Positions 55,401-62,286 of a stretch of 64,000 bases of DNA are shown piece after piece. The number at the start of each line of letters is the position of its first letter. Positions within the stretch are counted from its first letter, which is position 1. The translations under genes and the position numbers were made by a program. The notes beneath the pieces were generated by a model. That model did not search any database, had not been told where the DNA came from, and saw only the letters and a program-made list of their open reading frames with translations. This DNA comes from an uncultured Chthonomonas sp. (lineage in GTDB: Bacteria > Armatimonadota > Chthonomonadetes > Chthonomonadales > CAJBBX01), in NCBI GenBank assembly GCA_903951425.1, contig CAJBBX010000157.1, forward strand, positions 1-64,000. Direction: 5' to 3'.

Positions 55401-55563
55401 CCATGGGGTTGTTGGCGGTGATCGGCCCGTCAAGGAAGGACCAGATCGGCCCAGAGGCGTTCTGCGCGCGCAACCTGCCGAACGTACCGTCCTCCTCCCA
55501 GAACCGGAGGACGTCATGCTCGAGCTCTACGAACGATACCTGGGGGTCGACTTCCCTGAACAC
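52411..55563 (-). CDS. ileS: Isoleucyl-tRNA synthetase
   Basis: A 1050-residue class I aminoacyl-tRNA synthetase charging tRNA-Ile. The HIGH-type site appears as NNPMGVHHAWGRTYKDCY at about residues 48-62 and the KMSKS-type site as AEMHKSAGNAIWFEEAA near 600; both deviate from the textbook motifs. The editing domain lies between them (TTPWTLPANVACAVHPELEY). Zinc-type cysteine pairs occur at WCPRCG, CWRCK, CSEC and CACGG. The anticodon-binding region follows RPEVDRWILGELHRMVRTAN. GTG 55563 was chosen because AGGAG is nine bases upstream and the protein then starts FREVDPQVSFVELEHDVLRF. No T-box leader is visible. Confidence 0.95.
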   Translation of the reverse strand: MFREVDPQVSFVELEHDVLRFWEEDGTFGRLRAQNASGPIWSFLDGPITANNPMGVHHAWGRTYKDCYQRFHAMKGHRLRYQNGFDCQGLWVEVEVEKELGFETKRDIETFGIGNFVERCKQRASRFAAIQSEQSVRLGYWMDWSDSYYTMSDENNYTIWAFLKKCHNEGLIYRGRDSMPWCPRCGTGISQHEMHESYKEVTEDSVIVALPLRERPGERLLVWTTTPWTLPANVACAVHPELEYVAVKRDGDLCWLSAGSVGPLKLASQVVDGKRLKGADLVGLTYDGPFDELDAQSETRLQHRVIAWEMVSDAEGTGIVHIAPGCGREDFELSRELGLTVLAPIDESGVYIAGYGQLAGRAAREVVSAVFESLTGKGLLFRVFPYTHNYPHCWRCKTALLFRNVEEWFIDMKWRDRIKDVVRQIKWIPDWGMSQELDWLDNMRDWMISKKRYWGLALPFWVCSECRAFDVMGSKDELQQRAAEGWEAFEGHSPHRPWIDEVTLMCACGGTMRRVKDVGNPWLDAGIVPYSTAKYNTDREYWAEWIPADLVTECFPGQFRNWFYALLAMSTMMEGIPPFRTLLGHALVKDEHGAEMHKSAGNAIWFEEAAEKMGCDTMRWMYCRQAPANNLNFGYTPGEHVQRKVLSTLWNTYAFFSNYARADGFDSSAAQVPYTDRPEVDRWILGELHRMVRTANERLPEYDVAALVRQAEAFVEDLSNTYVRFNRRRFWRAKAGSDQDKLAAYQTLYECLTVFCRALAPVIPFVTDHVWRSIVSAQDPAAPQSIHLASYPEADEALIDEALSQQMHVTASAISAVLALRNERQMRVRQPLARVVAVTDDETWAQALRRFEGELLRELNVKRIDIQPTLEGIETLKAAPEFRALGPRFRANANAAAEAIRGISHEQLVRLRDAGEPARITVAGEEHEVGLDLLQIKPEIPASLAATDEAGIKLLLDTELTPELLAEGWARDAVRHIQQLRKDRGLSITDRITLTVATEAPELRAALEAWAGYVAGETLADALAFGDAADGDTVAEIGQASLALRIGLRE

Positions 55564-55680
55564 GGGCGACGCTCCTGACGCAACAAAACGAGCCGCGCAC
55601 ACAGGCGCGCGCGGGCTCAATCAGTGTACCAGCCGCCGGGAGGCGGGTCCGAGGGTGTCGCCGGCCGCCTACAGGCCCCG

Positions 55681-55929
55681 CTAGGCCTCGGAGTCGTTGC
55701 GCTTGCCGATGCCCAGCACGTAGACGGTGGCGTCGTCAGCCCGGTAGACGATTCGGTACTCGCCGATGTCGGTGCGGAGGAGGTCGTCAGCTCCCCGGAG
55801 CCTGCTCGAATCGCGCGGCTCAGGGTCGTTGAGTAGCGCTAGGAGCTTGCGCCCGATTTGTCGGTACTGCTTGCTGTCTAGGGCGCCCCAGAAGTCGGCC
55901 GCGTCCTTCGTAATGTCGAGGCGGAGCAA
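55681..55929 (-). CDS. RelE/ParE-family toxin
   Basis: A toxin of about 82 residues in the RelE/ParE fold. The end GADDLLRTDIGEYRIVYRAD followed by VYVLGIGKRND is the characteristic C-terminal beta-sheet, and the middle DSKQYRQIGRKLLALLNDP is the helical part. RelE members cut mRNA on the ribosome and ParE members poison gyrase; the branch is not resolvable here. TTG 55929 begins five bases after the antitoxin stop; a longer reading into the antitoxin is less likely. Together they form a type II toxin-antitoxin operon. Confidence 0.85.
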   Translation of the reverse strand: MLRLDITKDAADFWGALDSKQYRQIGRKLLALLNDPEPRDSSRLRGADDLLRTDIGEYRIVYRADDATVYVLGIGKRNDSEA

Positions 55930-55934
55930 TGCGC

Positions 55935-56186
55935 TCAGTCCGGCATGGCAGCGGTGCGCAGCATGGCTACGGCCGCATTGGTCCCGATGAAGCCGCTGCG
56001 CTCGGCTTCGCACGCCAGGGCAGCCCAATGGGCGTCTTCCATGGCCCGCAGCCGGTCGTACTCGTCGGCGTTCACGATGACGACGTACCGCCGGTGTGTC
56101 TTCTCAACCACCACCGGCTCGTGCCGGGCCTTCTCCATGAACGCGCCGAACCGCGCCTTCACCTCTGTCGCCGTTGCGCTCGTCAT
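55935..56186 (-). CDS. Phd/YefM-family antitoxin
   Basis: An 83-residue antitoxin. MTSATATEVKARFGAFMEKA and PVVVEKTHRRYVVIVNADEY are the DNA-binding Phd/YefM fold; the C-terminal third (ERSGFIGTNAAVAMLRTAAM) would wrap the toxin. ATG 56186 follows GGAGG at seven bases; the in-frame ATG 56204 has no ribosome site. The perfect palindrome at 56233-56248 just upstream is the likely autorepressor operator. The toxin gene follows on the same transcript. Confidence 0.88.
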   Translation of the reverse strand: MTSATATEVKARFGAFMEKARHEPVVVEKTHRRYVVIVNADEYDRLRAMEDAHWAALACEAERSGFIGTNAAVAMLRTAAMPD

Positions 56187-56224
56187 CCCTCGGCCTCCGA
56201 TCACCCAATCTGTGCGTATCGCTT

Positions 56225-56248
56225 AGTATACGCGAATCGCGCGATTCG
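56225..56248 (-). promoter_or_regulatory. Toxin-antitoxin promoter with palindromic operator
   Basis: A TATACT -10 box on the minus strand (56230-56225) abuts a perfect 16-base palindrome CGAATCGCGCGATTCG (56233-56248) filling the -10/-35 spacer. The -35 is poor. This fits repression by the antitoxin or toxin-antitoxin complex. Confidence 0.65.
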
Positions 56249-56281
56249 AACGACTCCGGATGCATGGATCCGTCCGCCGCC

Positions 56282-57109
56282 CTACGGGAAGAGCCAACCC
56301 ATCAACGTGTCGAGGTCGCTGAAGTCGGGGATGATGGCGTCGGCGCCGGCGCCGGCCAGGCGGTTGCGCTTCCACTCGTCACGGGAGCCGGGGTTCGTCT
56401 CGTCGCTGGCGACGCCCACCGCCAGGCCGCCCACGCGCTTGCTCTCCTCGATCTCCACGAAGCCGTCGCCGAAGGCCACCAACTCCGGGCCCTGCAGGCC
56501 GTTCTCGCTCAGGAGGCGGTCGATGATGGCGGCCTTGGAGCAGTTCACGTCGGCGTCGATGGCCCCGTAGATGTGCGGGGCGAAATAGTGGTCCAGCCGC
56601 ACGGCGCCGGCTTCCTCGAGGACGTTGGGCAGGTCCGTGCCGCTGGCCACGAGGAGGCTGATGCCCCTGGCCTTCAGCGCGTCGAGGAAGGGGCGCGAGC
56701 CCCGGAGCAACATGCTGTCAGGCTCGATGGCCCCTGCTTTGAGGCCCGCCACGCGGTGCTCGATCCGCAGCCAGAGGCGCCGCAGGTACTCTTGCTTGTA
56801 TGCCAGAGGCTCGATGGGCGACCCGCCGCGCTCGGCGATGGCCTCGGCCAGCGCGATGCACTGGAAGATGGTTTGCTTGCCGGTGAGGCGGTCTACGAAG
56901 TCGCGGACGACCGATTCGGCCTCTGCCGGAGCCTCCGCTTGGGGCGCCTTCAGGAACTCCTCGACGAAGTAGGGGATCATTACGCCCTGCCACCCCTCGC
57001 GGACCAAGGAAAGAGTGCCGTCGAAGTCGAATAATGCGAAGCGGACGCGGCCGCGCTTCGCATCAGGGTTCAGGACTTCGAGCGTGGGGGTCGTCTGGGC
57101 GTCGGACAT
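56282..57109 (-). CDS. HAD-superfamily phosphatase
   Basis: A 275-residue HAD hydrolase. Motif I is RFALFDFDGTLSLVREGWQG (nucleophile aspartate in DFDGT, about residue 28), with a helical cap following. Motif II is LLVASGTDLPN and motif III/IV is AIIDRLLSENGLQGPELVAF then GDGFVEIEESKRVGGLAVGV. The layout is that of phosphoglycolate phosphatase/beta-phosphoglucomutase-type enzymes acting on small phosphorylated metabolites; the substrate is not determined. It is transcribed towards the toxin-antitoxin genes, but the 77-base gap contains the separate operator/promoter. Confidence 0.88.
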   Translation of the reverse strand: MSDAQTTPTLEVLNPDAKRGRVRFALFDFDGTLSLVREGWQGVMIPYFVEEFLKAPQAEAPAEAESVVRDFVDRLTGKQTIFQCIALAEAIAERGGSPIEPLAYKQEYLRRLWLRIEHRVAGLKAGAIEPDSMLLRGSRPFLDALKARGISLLVASGTDLPNVLEEAGAVRLDHYFAPHIYGAIDADVNCSKAAIIDRLLSENGLQGPELVAFGDGFVEIEESKRVGGLAVGVASDETNPGSRDEWKRNRLAGAGADAIIPDFSDLDTLMGWLFP

Positions 57110-57424
57110 GGTTGTTGGTCAGCTCCTGTCGTGTGGCTCGGCGTAGGCCGGTCGGTACTATGGTACCCCGCGCCTCCTGGGCCGCTCGGGACCAGCTAAT
57201 TCGCGGGTGGCTTTACATGTCGGCCCGCAGAGCTTGACCAGAGTCGCCACAACAGGCTAGACTTGTGGAGTCGCGAGTCTCTTGGCGTCTTGGGTCCGAC
57301 GGTCGGACTGCCGTCGATCCCGCTGCATGGATCAACCTCCGTCCCGCTGGTTCCGGGCGGCGCCCCAAGTGTGTCCTGGAACCCGCTGCGGATGGACCAG
57401 TCTGTGATAGGAGGTGAATCGCGA
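57110..57424. other. Intergenic region with a promoter and a long leader
   Basis: No gene is present between the divergent HAD and small-TM genes. It holds the promoter at 57234-57263, the TGGCTTTACATGT site at 57208-57220 and a leader of about 155 bases with a small hairpin (GTCCGA-CGG-TCGGAC). No known riboswitch was recognised. Confidence 0.5.
57234..57263 (+). promoter_or_regulatory. Promoter of the small-TM/prepilin module 1
   Basis: TTGACC (57234-57239), an 18-base spacer and TAGACT (57258-57263), about 155 bases before the GTG start at 57425. Confidence 0.6.
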
Positions 57425-57685
57425 GTGAAGCAGAATGTGAACCCGGTCGTAGCCGTCATCGCGGCCATCGTTGTGTTCGCCATCGTTGGCTTCTTCATGT
57501 GGCAGCGATCGACGAGCACCGGCCTCTCCAAGGACCAGGAGGAGAAGTTCCTCAAGCCGCTGGTTCTCGGTGGACCGGGGCAGCAGCAGAAGAGCGTGGT
57601 GCCCCCGCCGCCTCCGAGCGGCGCCGGCGGCCCGCTCCTGTTGGGCCCGGGCGGCATGACCGCCCCGCCGTCTCCCGGACGTTAG
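57425..57685 (+). CDS. Small single-TM proline-rich protein, module 1
   Basis: An 86-residue protein starting at GTG 57425 with a near-perfect AGGAGGTGA about eight bases upstream. It opens MKQNVNPVVAVIAAIVVFAI, continuing through one membrane helix (about residues 8-27) to a short basic segment, a charged helix (LSKDQEEKFLKPLVL) and a proline/glycine-rich tail. Its relative at 63591 has the same start (MKQxVxP), helix and tail, and both genes sit directly before a prepilin-type gene. That pairing suggests an accessory or partner of the pilin-like protein. No named family was recognised. Confidence 0.75.
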   Translation: MKQNVNPVVAVIAAIVVFAIVGFFMWQRSTSTGLSKDQEEKFLKPLVLGGPGQQQKSVVPPPPPSGAGGPLLLGPGGMTAPPSPGR

Positions 57686-57689
57686 AAAG

Positions 57690-57713
57690 TCCCAGCGCAG
57701 TGAGGCGCTGGGA
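57690..57713 (+). other. Intercistronic hairpin, module 1
   Basis: A 9-bp stem TCCCAGCGC/GCGCTGGGA with loop AGTGAG lies between the small-TM and prepilin genes. It may set their relative expression by processing or partial termination. GTACCAACTC at 57731-57740 follows and recurs in module 2. Confidence 0.6.
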
Positions 57714-57757
57714 TGTCGTGCTGGACAGCCGTACCAACTCGTAAGGAGAAACCAGAC

Positions 57758-58477
57758 ATGACGCGACGTGGCTTCACCCTGATCGAACTGCTAGTCGTGA
57801 TCGCAATCATCGCGATCTTGGCAGCGATCCTGTTCCCGGTCTTTGCCCGCGCCCGCGAGCAGGCCCGTGCGACCAGCTGTCTCTCGAACACCAAGCAGAT
57901 CGCCCTGGCGTTCAACATGTACCAGACCGACCATGACGGCGCCTACCCCTCCGTCTACGATGACAGCCTGGGCTATCCCGCCGGCCGCATCATCAGGGCC
58001 GACAAGATCAGCCCCTACGTTAAGAACCGCCAGATCTTCGCCTGCACGGGCGGTCCGACCACCGTCGACGTCAGCGAGGCCAGCGTCCCTGCCAACACAT
58101 GGCCGAAGAACCTGCAGGGCACCCGCTACTCCATGAACATGGTTCATGGCTGGCACTGGCCCGAGGGCAACGTCAAGAACGGCTCCGCCCTTGACTACCC
58201 GGTCCGCGACTCCCAGTTCCGCCATCCCGCCGAGACCTCTCTGATCCAGGAGAGCTCCAACGCGTGGTGGTGCCACTGGCTCTGGCATCCGGGCTGGAAC
58301 GCCTACCAGACCACCTCCTCCGGCGAGACCATCCTGGTCGGCGTCCTGGGCGAGACCATCTACCCGCGCCACTTCAACAACACCAACATGGCGTTTGTTG
58401 ACGGCCACGCGAAGGCCCGCAACACCTCCTCCCTGCTGAAGGACCACCGCTGGTGCACCACCGACTACGAGGACTAG
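57758..58477 (+). CDS. Prepilin-type protein with H-x(n)-DG tail
   Basis: A 239-residue type IV pilin/pseudopilin-like protein. [20 protein letters not shown] is a type III signal: the G of RRG|FTLIE is the peptidase site, and the next 20 residues are the hydrophobic assembly helix, followed by [20 protein letters not shown] as in pilin-like proteins of Armatimonadota and Planctomycetes. The end [20 protein letters not shown] contains the H-x9-DG-type motif. Such proteins are abundant surface or secretion-system components of mostly unknown function. ATG 57758 follows AAGGAGAA; the upstream reading is out of family. A UUCG-loop terminator follows. Confidence 0.9.
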   Translation: MTRRGFTLIELLVVIAIIAILAAILFPVFARAREQARATSCLSNTKQIALAFNMYQTDHDGAYPSVYDDSLGYPAGRIIRADKISPYVKNRQIFACTGGPTTVDVSEASVPANTWPKNLQGTRYSMNMVHGWHWPEGNVKNGSALDYPVRDSQFRHPAETSLIQESSNAWWCHWLWHPGWNAYQTTSSGETILVGVLGETIYPRHFNNTNMAFVDGHAKARNTSSLLKDHRWCTTDYED

Positions 58478-58507
58478 TCCTCTAGTCGGTCTGGTCTGAA
58501 CAACACG

Positions 58508-58535
58508 GACGGGGGCGCCTTCGGGCGTCCCCGTC
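58508..58535 (+). terminator. UUCG-tetraloop terminator
   Basis: A 12-bp stem GACGGGGGCGCC/GGCGTCCCCGTC with one G-U pair and a TTCG loop, 30 bases after the prepilin stop and just before the convergent peptidase gene. Confidence 0.75.
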
Positions 58536-58543
58536 GTGCGTTG

Positions 58544-59509
58544 TCAGGCCAGTGCCCCGGTCCTCCACGTCTCGGCCGCCGCGCAGACCAGGTCCACGCA
58601 GCGGGCGGCGCCGGTGAGGCTCATGCGGTACGATGCCTCGTGGATGCCCTCCGACGGCAGGGCGACGGAGAGCGCTCGGGCGATGGGGGTGAAGAGGATC
58701 GTCTGGCTGCCCGACTTGGCTCCTGTCAGGTGGTGCGGCACGCCCAGCGAAGCTAGCGTGCTGGACATTCGGATGCCGAACGAGGGGTCGATGAGGTTGC
58801 GCCCCTCGTAGACGCGGATGGCCGGCATATCCAGCCTCGCCTCGCCCAGGTTCTTAGAACCCGGCACGTCCGCGTTGATCACCAACTCAAGCTGCGGCGC
58901 CTCCCGCTGGAGCAGTGTGACCGCCTTCCGCGCTACGTCGAGGGCGCACTCCTCCGCCAGGACGAAGAGCACGGCCACATCGGTCCGGTTCAGGCGTATG
59001 GCGGCCTCGGCCATGCAGGCGTCCGTGATGCGCGGGTCGAGCGCCTTGCCGACGATGGCGTCGCCCGTGACGGTGGTGGCCGTTCGGAAGGTCAAGCCGG
59101 TGCGGTAGGGCCGTACGCGGGCGCCCTCCACGCGGATGCGCACGTCGTCGTCCTCTGCATCGAGGTAGGCCGAGACCGGAAAGGCCTCCTCGGCCGACTG
59201 GGCCAGCCAGTCGAATCCCTGCATCTGTGCCTGGGCGTAGGTCGCCGCCGCCGCGCCCCAGATGCGTGTGTGGTAGCCGCCCTCGGCATGCGGGCCATAG
59301 GCGCAGCCGCCGATCTCATCGACATGGGCGACCAGCAGCATCTTGACGCCCTTCAGCCCTGTGAGCCCCAGCGTGAACAGGCTGTAGCCGTCCGGCTCGT
59401 GCCTCTCGTCCCAGCCGTCCAGCCGCCGCCGCAGGACGCTCAGCACGGGTCCGCAGGCCGTGGCGACCGACGGCGCCTCCGTAAGCTCCTTCAGGAAATC
59501 GTGATCCAT
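58544..59509 (-). CDS. M42-family metallopeptidase
   Basis: A 321-residue M42 (glutamyl/leucyl aminopeptidase, formerly endoglucanase-like) peptidase. Metal and catalytic residues appear in LLVAHVDEIG (H and D), IVGKALDPRITDACMAEAAI (the GKALD aspartate), LAEECALDVAR (the EE pair) and VINADVPGSKN. It is shorter than typical members but the core is complete. It likely trims peptides in the cytoplasm. ATG 59509 follows GAGGAGAGG. It is downstream of an SDR and a pectate-lyase-like gene on the same strand. Confidence 0.88.
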   Translation of the reverse strand: MDHDFLKELTEAPSVATACGPVLSVLRRRLDGWDERHEPDGYSLFTLGLTGLKGVKMLLVAHVDEIGGCAYGPHAEGGYHTRIWGAAAATYAQAQMQGFDWLAQSAEEAFPVSAYLDAEDDDVRIRVEGARVRPYRTGLTFRTATTVTGDAIVGKALDPRITDACMAEAAIRLNRTDVAVLFVLAEECALDVARKAVTLLQREAPQLELVINADVPGSKNLGEARLDMPAIRVYEGRNLIDPSFGIRMSSTLASLGVPHHLTGAKSGSQTILFTPIARALSVALPSEGIHEASYRMSLTGAARCVDLVCAAAETWRTGALA

Positions 59510-59524
59510 GCCTCTCCTCAGCGC

Positions 59525-60319
59525 CTACGCGGGCGGGTTGGCCGGCACGCCGCAGGCCAGGAAGCCGCCGTCAACTGCCAGTGTCTCACCCGTAACATAG
59601 CTCGCCGCCGACGAGGCAAGGTAGATGGCCGCGCCGACCAGCTCCTCGGCATGGCCGAACCGCGCCATGGGCGTGTGGTTGCGGAACCACTCCCCGCGCG
59701 GGGTTCCCTCGATGAGCGCCCGGTTCAACGGCGTGGGGAAGACGCCCGGCGCGATGGCGTTGACGCGGATGCCGTACTCCGCCCACTCTACAGCCAGCAC
59801 ACGAGTGAGCTCCATCACGCCGGCCTTGCTCGCGCAGTAGCCCGCCACCCAGGCCAGGCCCACGGTGGAAGCCAGGCTAGCGATGTTCACGATGGCCCCG
59901 CCGCCCTCCTGGTCCTTCATGACCCGTGCGGCCGCCTGGCAGGCGAGGAAGGTCCCGGTCAGGTTCACGCGGACGACGCGGTCCCAGTCGTCGACGCCCA
60001 TCTCCATTGCCGGCGCTCTATGGGTGATGCCTGCAGCGCAGACCAGGATATCCAGCCGGCCGGCACGCTCCTGCACGCGAGCCGCCGCCGCCTGCACGGA
60101 TGCCGGGTCGGCCACATCGAGCGCGAAGGCGTCGCTTCCCGGCGAGAGGGCCTGTAGCTCGGCGCAGGTGTCCGCGACCTTGTCGGGGTCACGCGACCCG
60201 GCGAAGACCGTGGCCCCCGCGCGGGCCATGCCCACGGCGATGGCCCTGCCCAGCCCACTGGTGCCGCCGGTGATGAGCGCAGTGCGGCCGGAGATGTCAA
60301 ATCCCTGATGAATGGTCAT
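59525..60319 (-). CDS. Short-chain dehydrogenase/reductase
   Basis: A 264-residue classical SDR. The NAD(P) site is TALITGGTSGLGRAIAVGMA, a cofactor-discriminating region FAGSRDPDKVADT follows, NIASLASTVGLAWVAGYCAS contains the catalytic serine and tyrosine, and the lysine is in YCASKAGVMEL. The ending GETLAVDGGFLACGVPANPP is normal. Members of this branch often act on uronates or keto-sugars, which would suit the adjacent pectate-lyase-like gene, but the substrate is not shown. Its ATG overlaps the previous stop as ATGA, so translation is coupled. Confidence 0.93.
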   Translation of the reverse strand: MTIHQGFDISGRTALITGGTSGLGRAIAVGMARAGATVFAGSRDPDKVADTCAELQALSPGSDAFALDVADPASVQAAAARVQERAGRLDILVCAAGITHRAPAMEMGVDDWDRVVRVNLTGTFLACQAAARVMKDQEGGGAIVNIASLASTVGLAWVAGYCASKAGVMELTRVLAVEWAEYGIRVNAIAPGVFPTPLNRALIEGTPRGEWFRNHTPMARFGHAEELVGAAIYLASSAASYVTGETLAVDGGFLACGVPANPPA

Positions 60320-62130
60320 AGTCTGGCCCCCTTTGCTGCCGGCTTCCAGTGCCCTGTGTTGGCGTCAAACGTCCGTGCGCCTGCCTTCGCGGTGGCACGC
60401 ACCTGCACTCCGTAGACGGCGATCCCGAGGACCCGAGGATCGTTGGATCCCTTGATCACCTTGCGCGGCTCCCAGCTGTTGCAGCGCAGTTCCATCACGG
60501 CGACCGCGCCGGAAGGAGTGAACGTCGCGCTCCAGAGCCGTGCGCCCGGCTTGTCGAAGGGGATTAGCTTCTGCTTGCCGAGGTAGAGGCCTGAACCGGC
60601 GCCGGCGGCGTGGGCGGGCACATCGGCATGGATGCGCAGTTCCACGGCAGCCCCTGCCGTCACGGGCAGCTTCAGGACGCTGCGGGCCATGGACCAGCGC
60701 TGCGTCAGCGATCTGCCGTTGATGGTCAGCGCCTCGCGCCCATGCCAGAACTTGGTATATCGGCCGTCGCCGGGCGCGCCGATGGCCACGTCGTAGTTTC
60801 GCAGCGCCTCGGGCGTCCAGCGAAGGGTGTCGGCGCTGTTGGCGGACATCACGGTGCGGAAGCCGGCGTGGTTCTCCACCTTGAGGCCTTCCGGCGCCTG
60901 GTTGCCTGTGATGATGACCGACTGCGCCGCCGCACCCACGCGCATGTTGAGCCCCGCCTGCAGGAAGGTGCATCCCTGCACAATCGCAGAGCCCTGCGGC
61001 AGATCGATGGCCGGTACACCGTGCTGGTTCACATCCCAGTTCACGAAGTTGCAGGAGGCGGCGGTGAACTGCGCGTCCTTGCTCCGCAGCAGAACGCACC
61101 GGTCGATGGGCCCCCAGAAGGAGCAGTTCACCAGGCTCACCTTGCCCCGGGTCTTGGGGCCGATCTCGAGGCAGACCGAGTCGGTGCTGCTCCAGCGGCC
61201 CACGAACTCGCCGTTGGTGATGAGCAGGCCCGGGTCCTGCGTCGACTCTACGTAGACTGCCCGGCGGCAGCTGTCGGCGCCGAGGCCCAGGAAGTTGCCG
61301 TTGGTGGGCCCGTGCTTGTACTCGCTGAACTTGTAGCCGACCCCGTATCCGAAGCAGAAGGTGTTGTGGATGTAGTGCCAGTCGGTCCGGCCCAGCTCGA
61401 AGGCGACGCCCTTCGTGTTCACCCACTTGCAGTAGGCGTCGTCCGGGTTGTAGAGCACGCCGAACGGCCAGAAGTGGATGTTCTCGATGTGTCCGATGTC
61501 GTAGCACTGGTCCACGAAGATGCCCCGCGCGATGGGGTAGCCCGTGACGTTTCGCACGATGTGGCGGTGGGCCAGCACCAGCCGGATGCCCTCGTAGGGG
61601 TTCACCAGGCAGCAGTCGCGGATGCCCACGTTCTCGGTGCCCTCCGAGGCGATGCAGGGCGGGTAGGGCACGGGGGGCACGTCCTGCTGCTTCCACTCGG
61701 GGTAGAAGACCACGAAGCCCGCCACCGACGAGCAGTTGCCCGCCAGGCGGATGAAAGGGGCGCTGTCGGGCTTGCCGCGTCCGGCGTAGGCCAGCAGCAC
61801 CGACCCCGTAAGCGTCTGCACGTCGGCCTTGGAGACCGTGGGCGGCACGCGGAAAACGCCCTGTAGCGTCACGTTGGCGGGCACGCTGAGGGTGCCGCGG
61901 AGGGCGTACTTGCCGGCCGGAGCCTCAACGATGCCCCCGCCCTGCTTGCCCATGCCGTCGAGCGCCTGCTGGAAGGCGTCGGTGCAGTCGGTCTTGCCGT
62001 CGCCCACGGCGCCGTACTGCAGGACCGATACCGTCGACGCGGGCGTCGAGCCGGTCTGCGACGCCGTCCGCGCAGGGGCCAGCGCGCCAAGGAGCAGGAG
62101 GGCGGCAGCCGCCCGGAGCCGTCGATGCAT
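60316..62130 (-). CDS. Secreted pectate-lyase-3-type parallel beta-helix protein
   Basis: A 604-residue exported protein. The signal peptide is MHRRLRAAAALLLLGALAPA. The mature N-terminus has VSVLQYGAVGDGKTDCTDAF, the classic start of pectate-lyase-3/GH28-like right-handed beta-helices, where D-G-x-T-D-x-T binds. Repeated strands such as NVGIRDCCLVNPYEGIRLVL and NVTGYPIARGIFVDQC build the helix. The C-terminal 150 residues form a carbohydrate-binding-like sandwich (LYLGKQKLIPFDKPGARLWS). Probably degrades or binds a uronic-acid polysaccharide. It is divergent from the GntR/LacI-type regulator, its likely controller. Confidence 0.85.
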   Translation of the reverse strand: MHRRLRAAAALLLLGALAPARTASQTGSTPASTVSVLQYGAVGDGKTDCTDAFQQALDGMGKQGGGIVEAPAGKYALRGTLSVPANVTLQGVFRVPPTVSKADVQTLTGSVLLAYAGRGKPDSAPFIRLAGNCSSVAGFVVFYPEWKQQDVPPVPYPPCIASEGTENVGIRDCCLVNPYEGIRLVLAHRHIVRNVTGYPIARGIFVDQCYDIGHIENIHFWPFGVLYNPDDAYCKWVNTKGVAFELGRTDWHYIHNTFCFGYGVGYKFSEYKHGPTNGNFLGLGADSCRRAVYVESTQDPGLLITNGEFVGRWSSTDSVCLEIGPKTRGKVSLVNCSFWGPIDRCVLLRSKDAQFTAASCNFVNWDVNQHGVPAIDLPQGSAIVQGCTFLQAGLNMRVGAAAQSVIITGNQAPEGLKVENHAGFRTVMSANSADTLRWTPEALRNYDVAIGAPGDGRYTKFWHGREALTINGRSLTQRWSMARSVLKLPVTAGAAVELRIHADVPAHAAGAGSGLYLGKQKLIPFDKPGARLWSATFTPSGAVAVMELRCNSWEPRKVIKGSNDPRVLGIAVYGVQVRATAKAGARTFDANTGHWKPAAKGARL

Positions 62131-62208
62131 GGGTGAGACCCCCTACACTCGTGATGGTCCATTTTAGCCCCTCGCAGCGGCTGTTGCGGCAGGGGTGGCC
62201 GGAACACA

Positions 62209-62221
62209 ACATGTAAAGCCA
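62209..62221. promoter_or_regulatory. Candidate operator between the beta-helix and regulator genes
   Basis: ACATGTAAAGCCA is an exact reverse complement of TGGCTTTACATGT at 57208-57220, upstream of module 1. Both are in AT-richer intergenic DNA near divergent promoters. It could be a site for the regulator at 62287, but a 13-base match can arise by chance in 64 kb. Confidence 0.3.
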
Positions 62222-62236
62222 ATTTGCGTCTGGGTG

Positions 62237-62265
62237 TTGACAGCCGAGCTCGATCTTGATAGAAT
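62237..62265 (+). promoter_or_regulatory. Promoter of the GntR/LacI hybrid regulator
   Basis: TTGACA (62237-62242), a 17-base spacer and TAGAAT (62260-62265), close to consensus. The leader to the GTG at 62287 is only about 15 bases. Confidence 0.8.
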
Positions 62266-62286
62266 GAGTGCAGTCCGGAGGGCGCA

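Noticed and set aside
56230-56255. tRNA T-arm-like sequence containing ATTCGAA
   Set aside because: The flanking bases do not form a T stem and no acceptor or anticodon arm fits; the region is a 16-base palindrome in a promoter.
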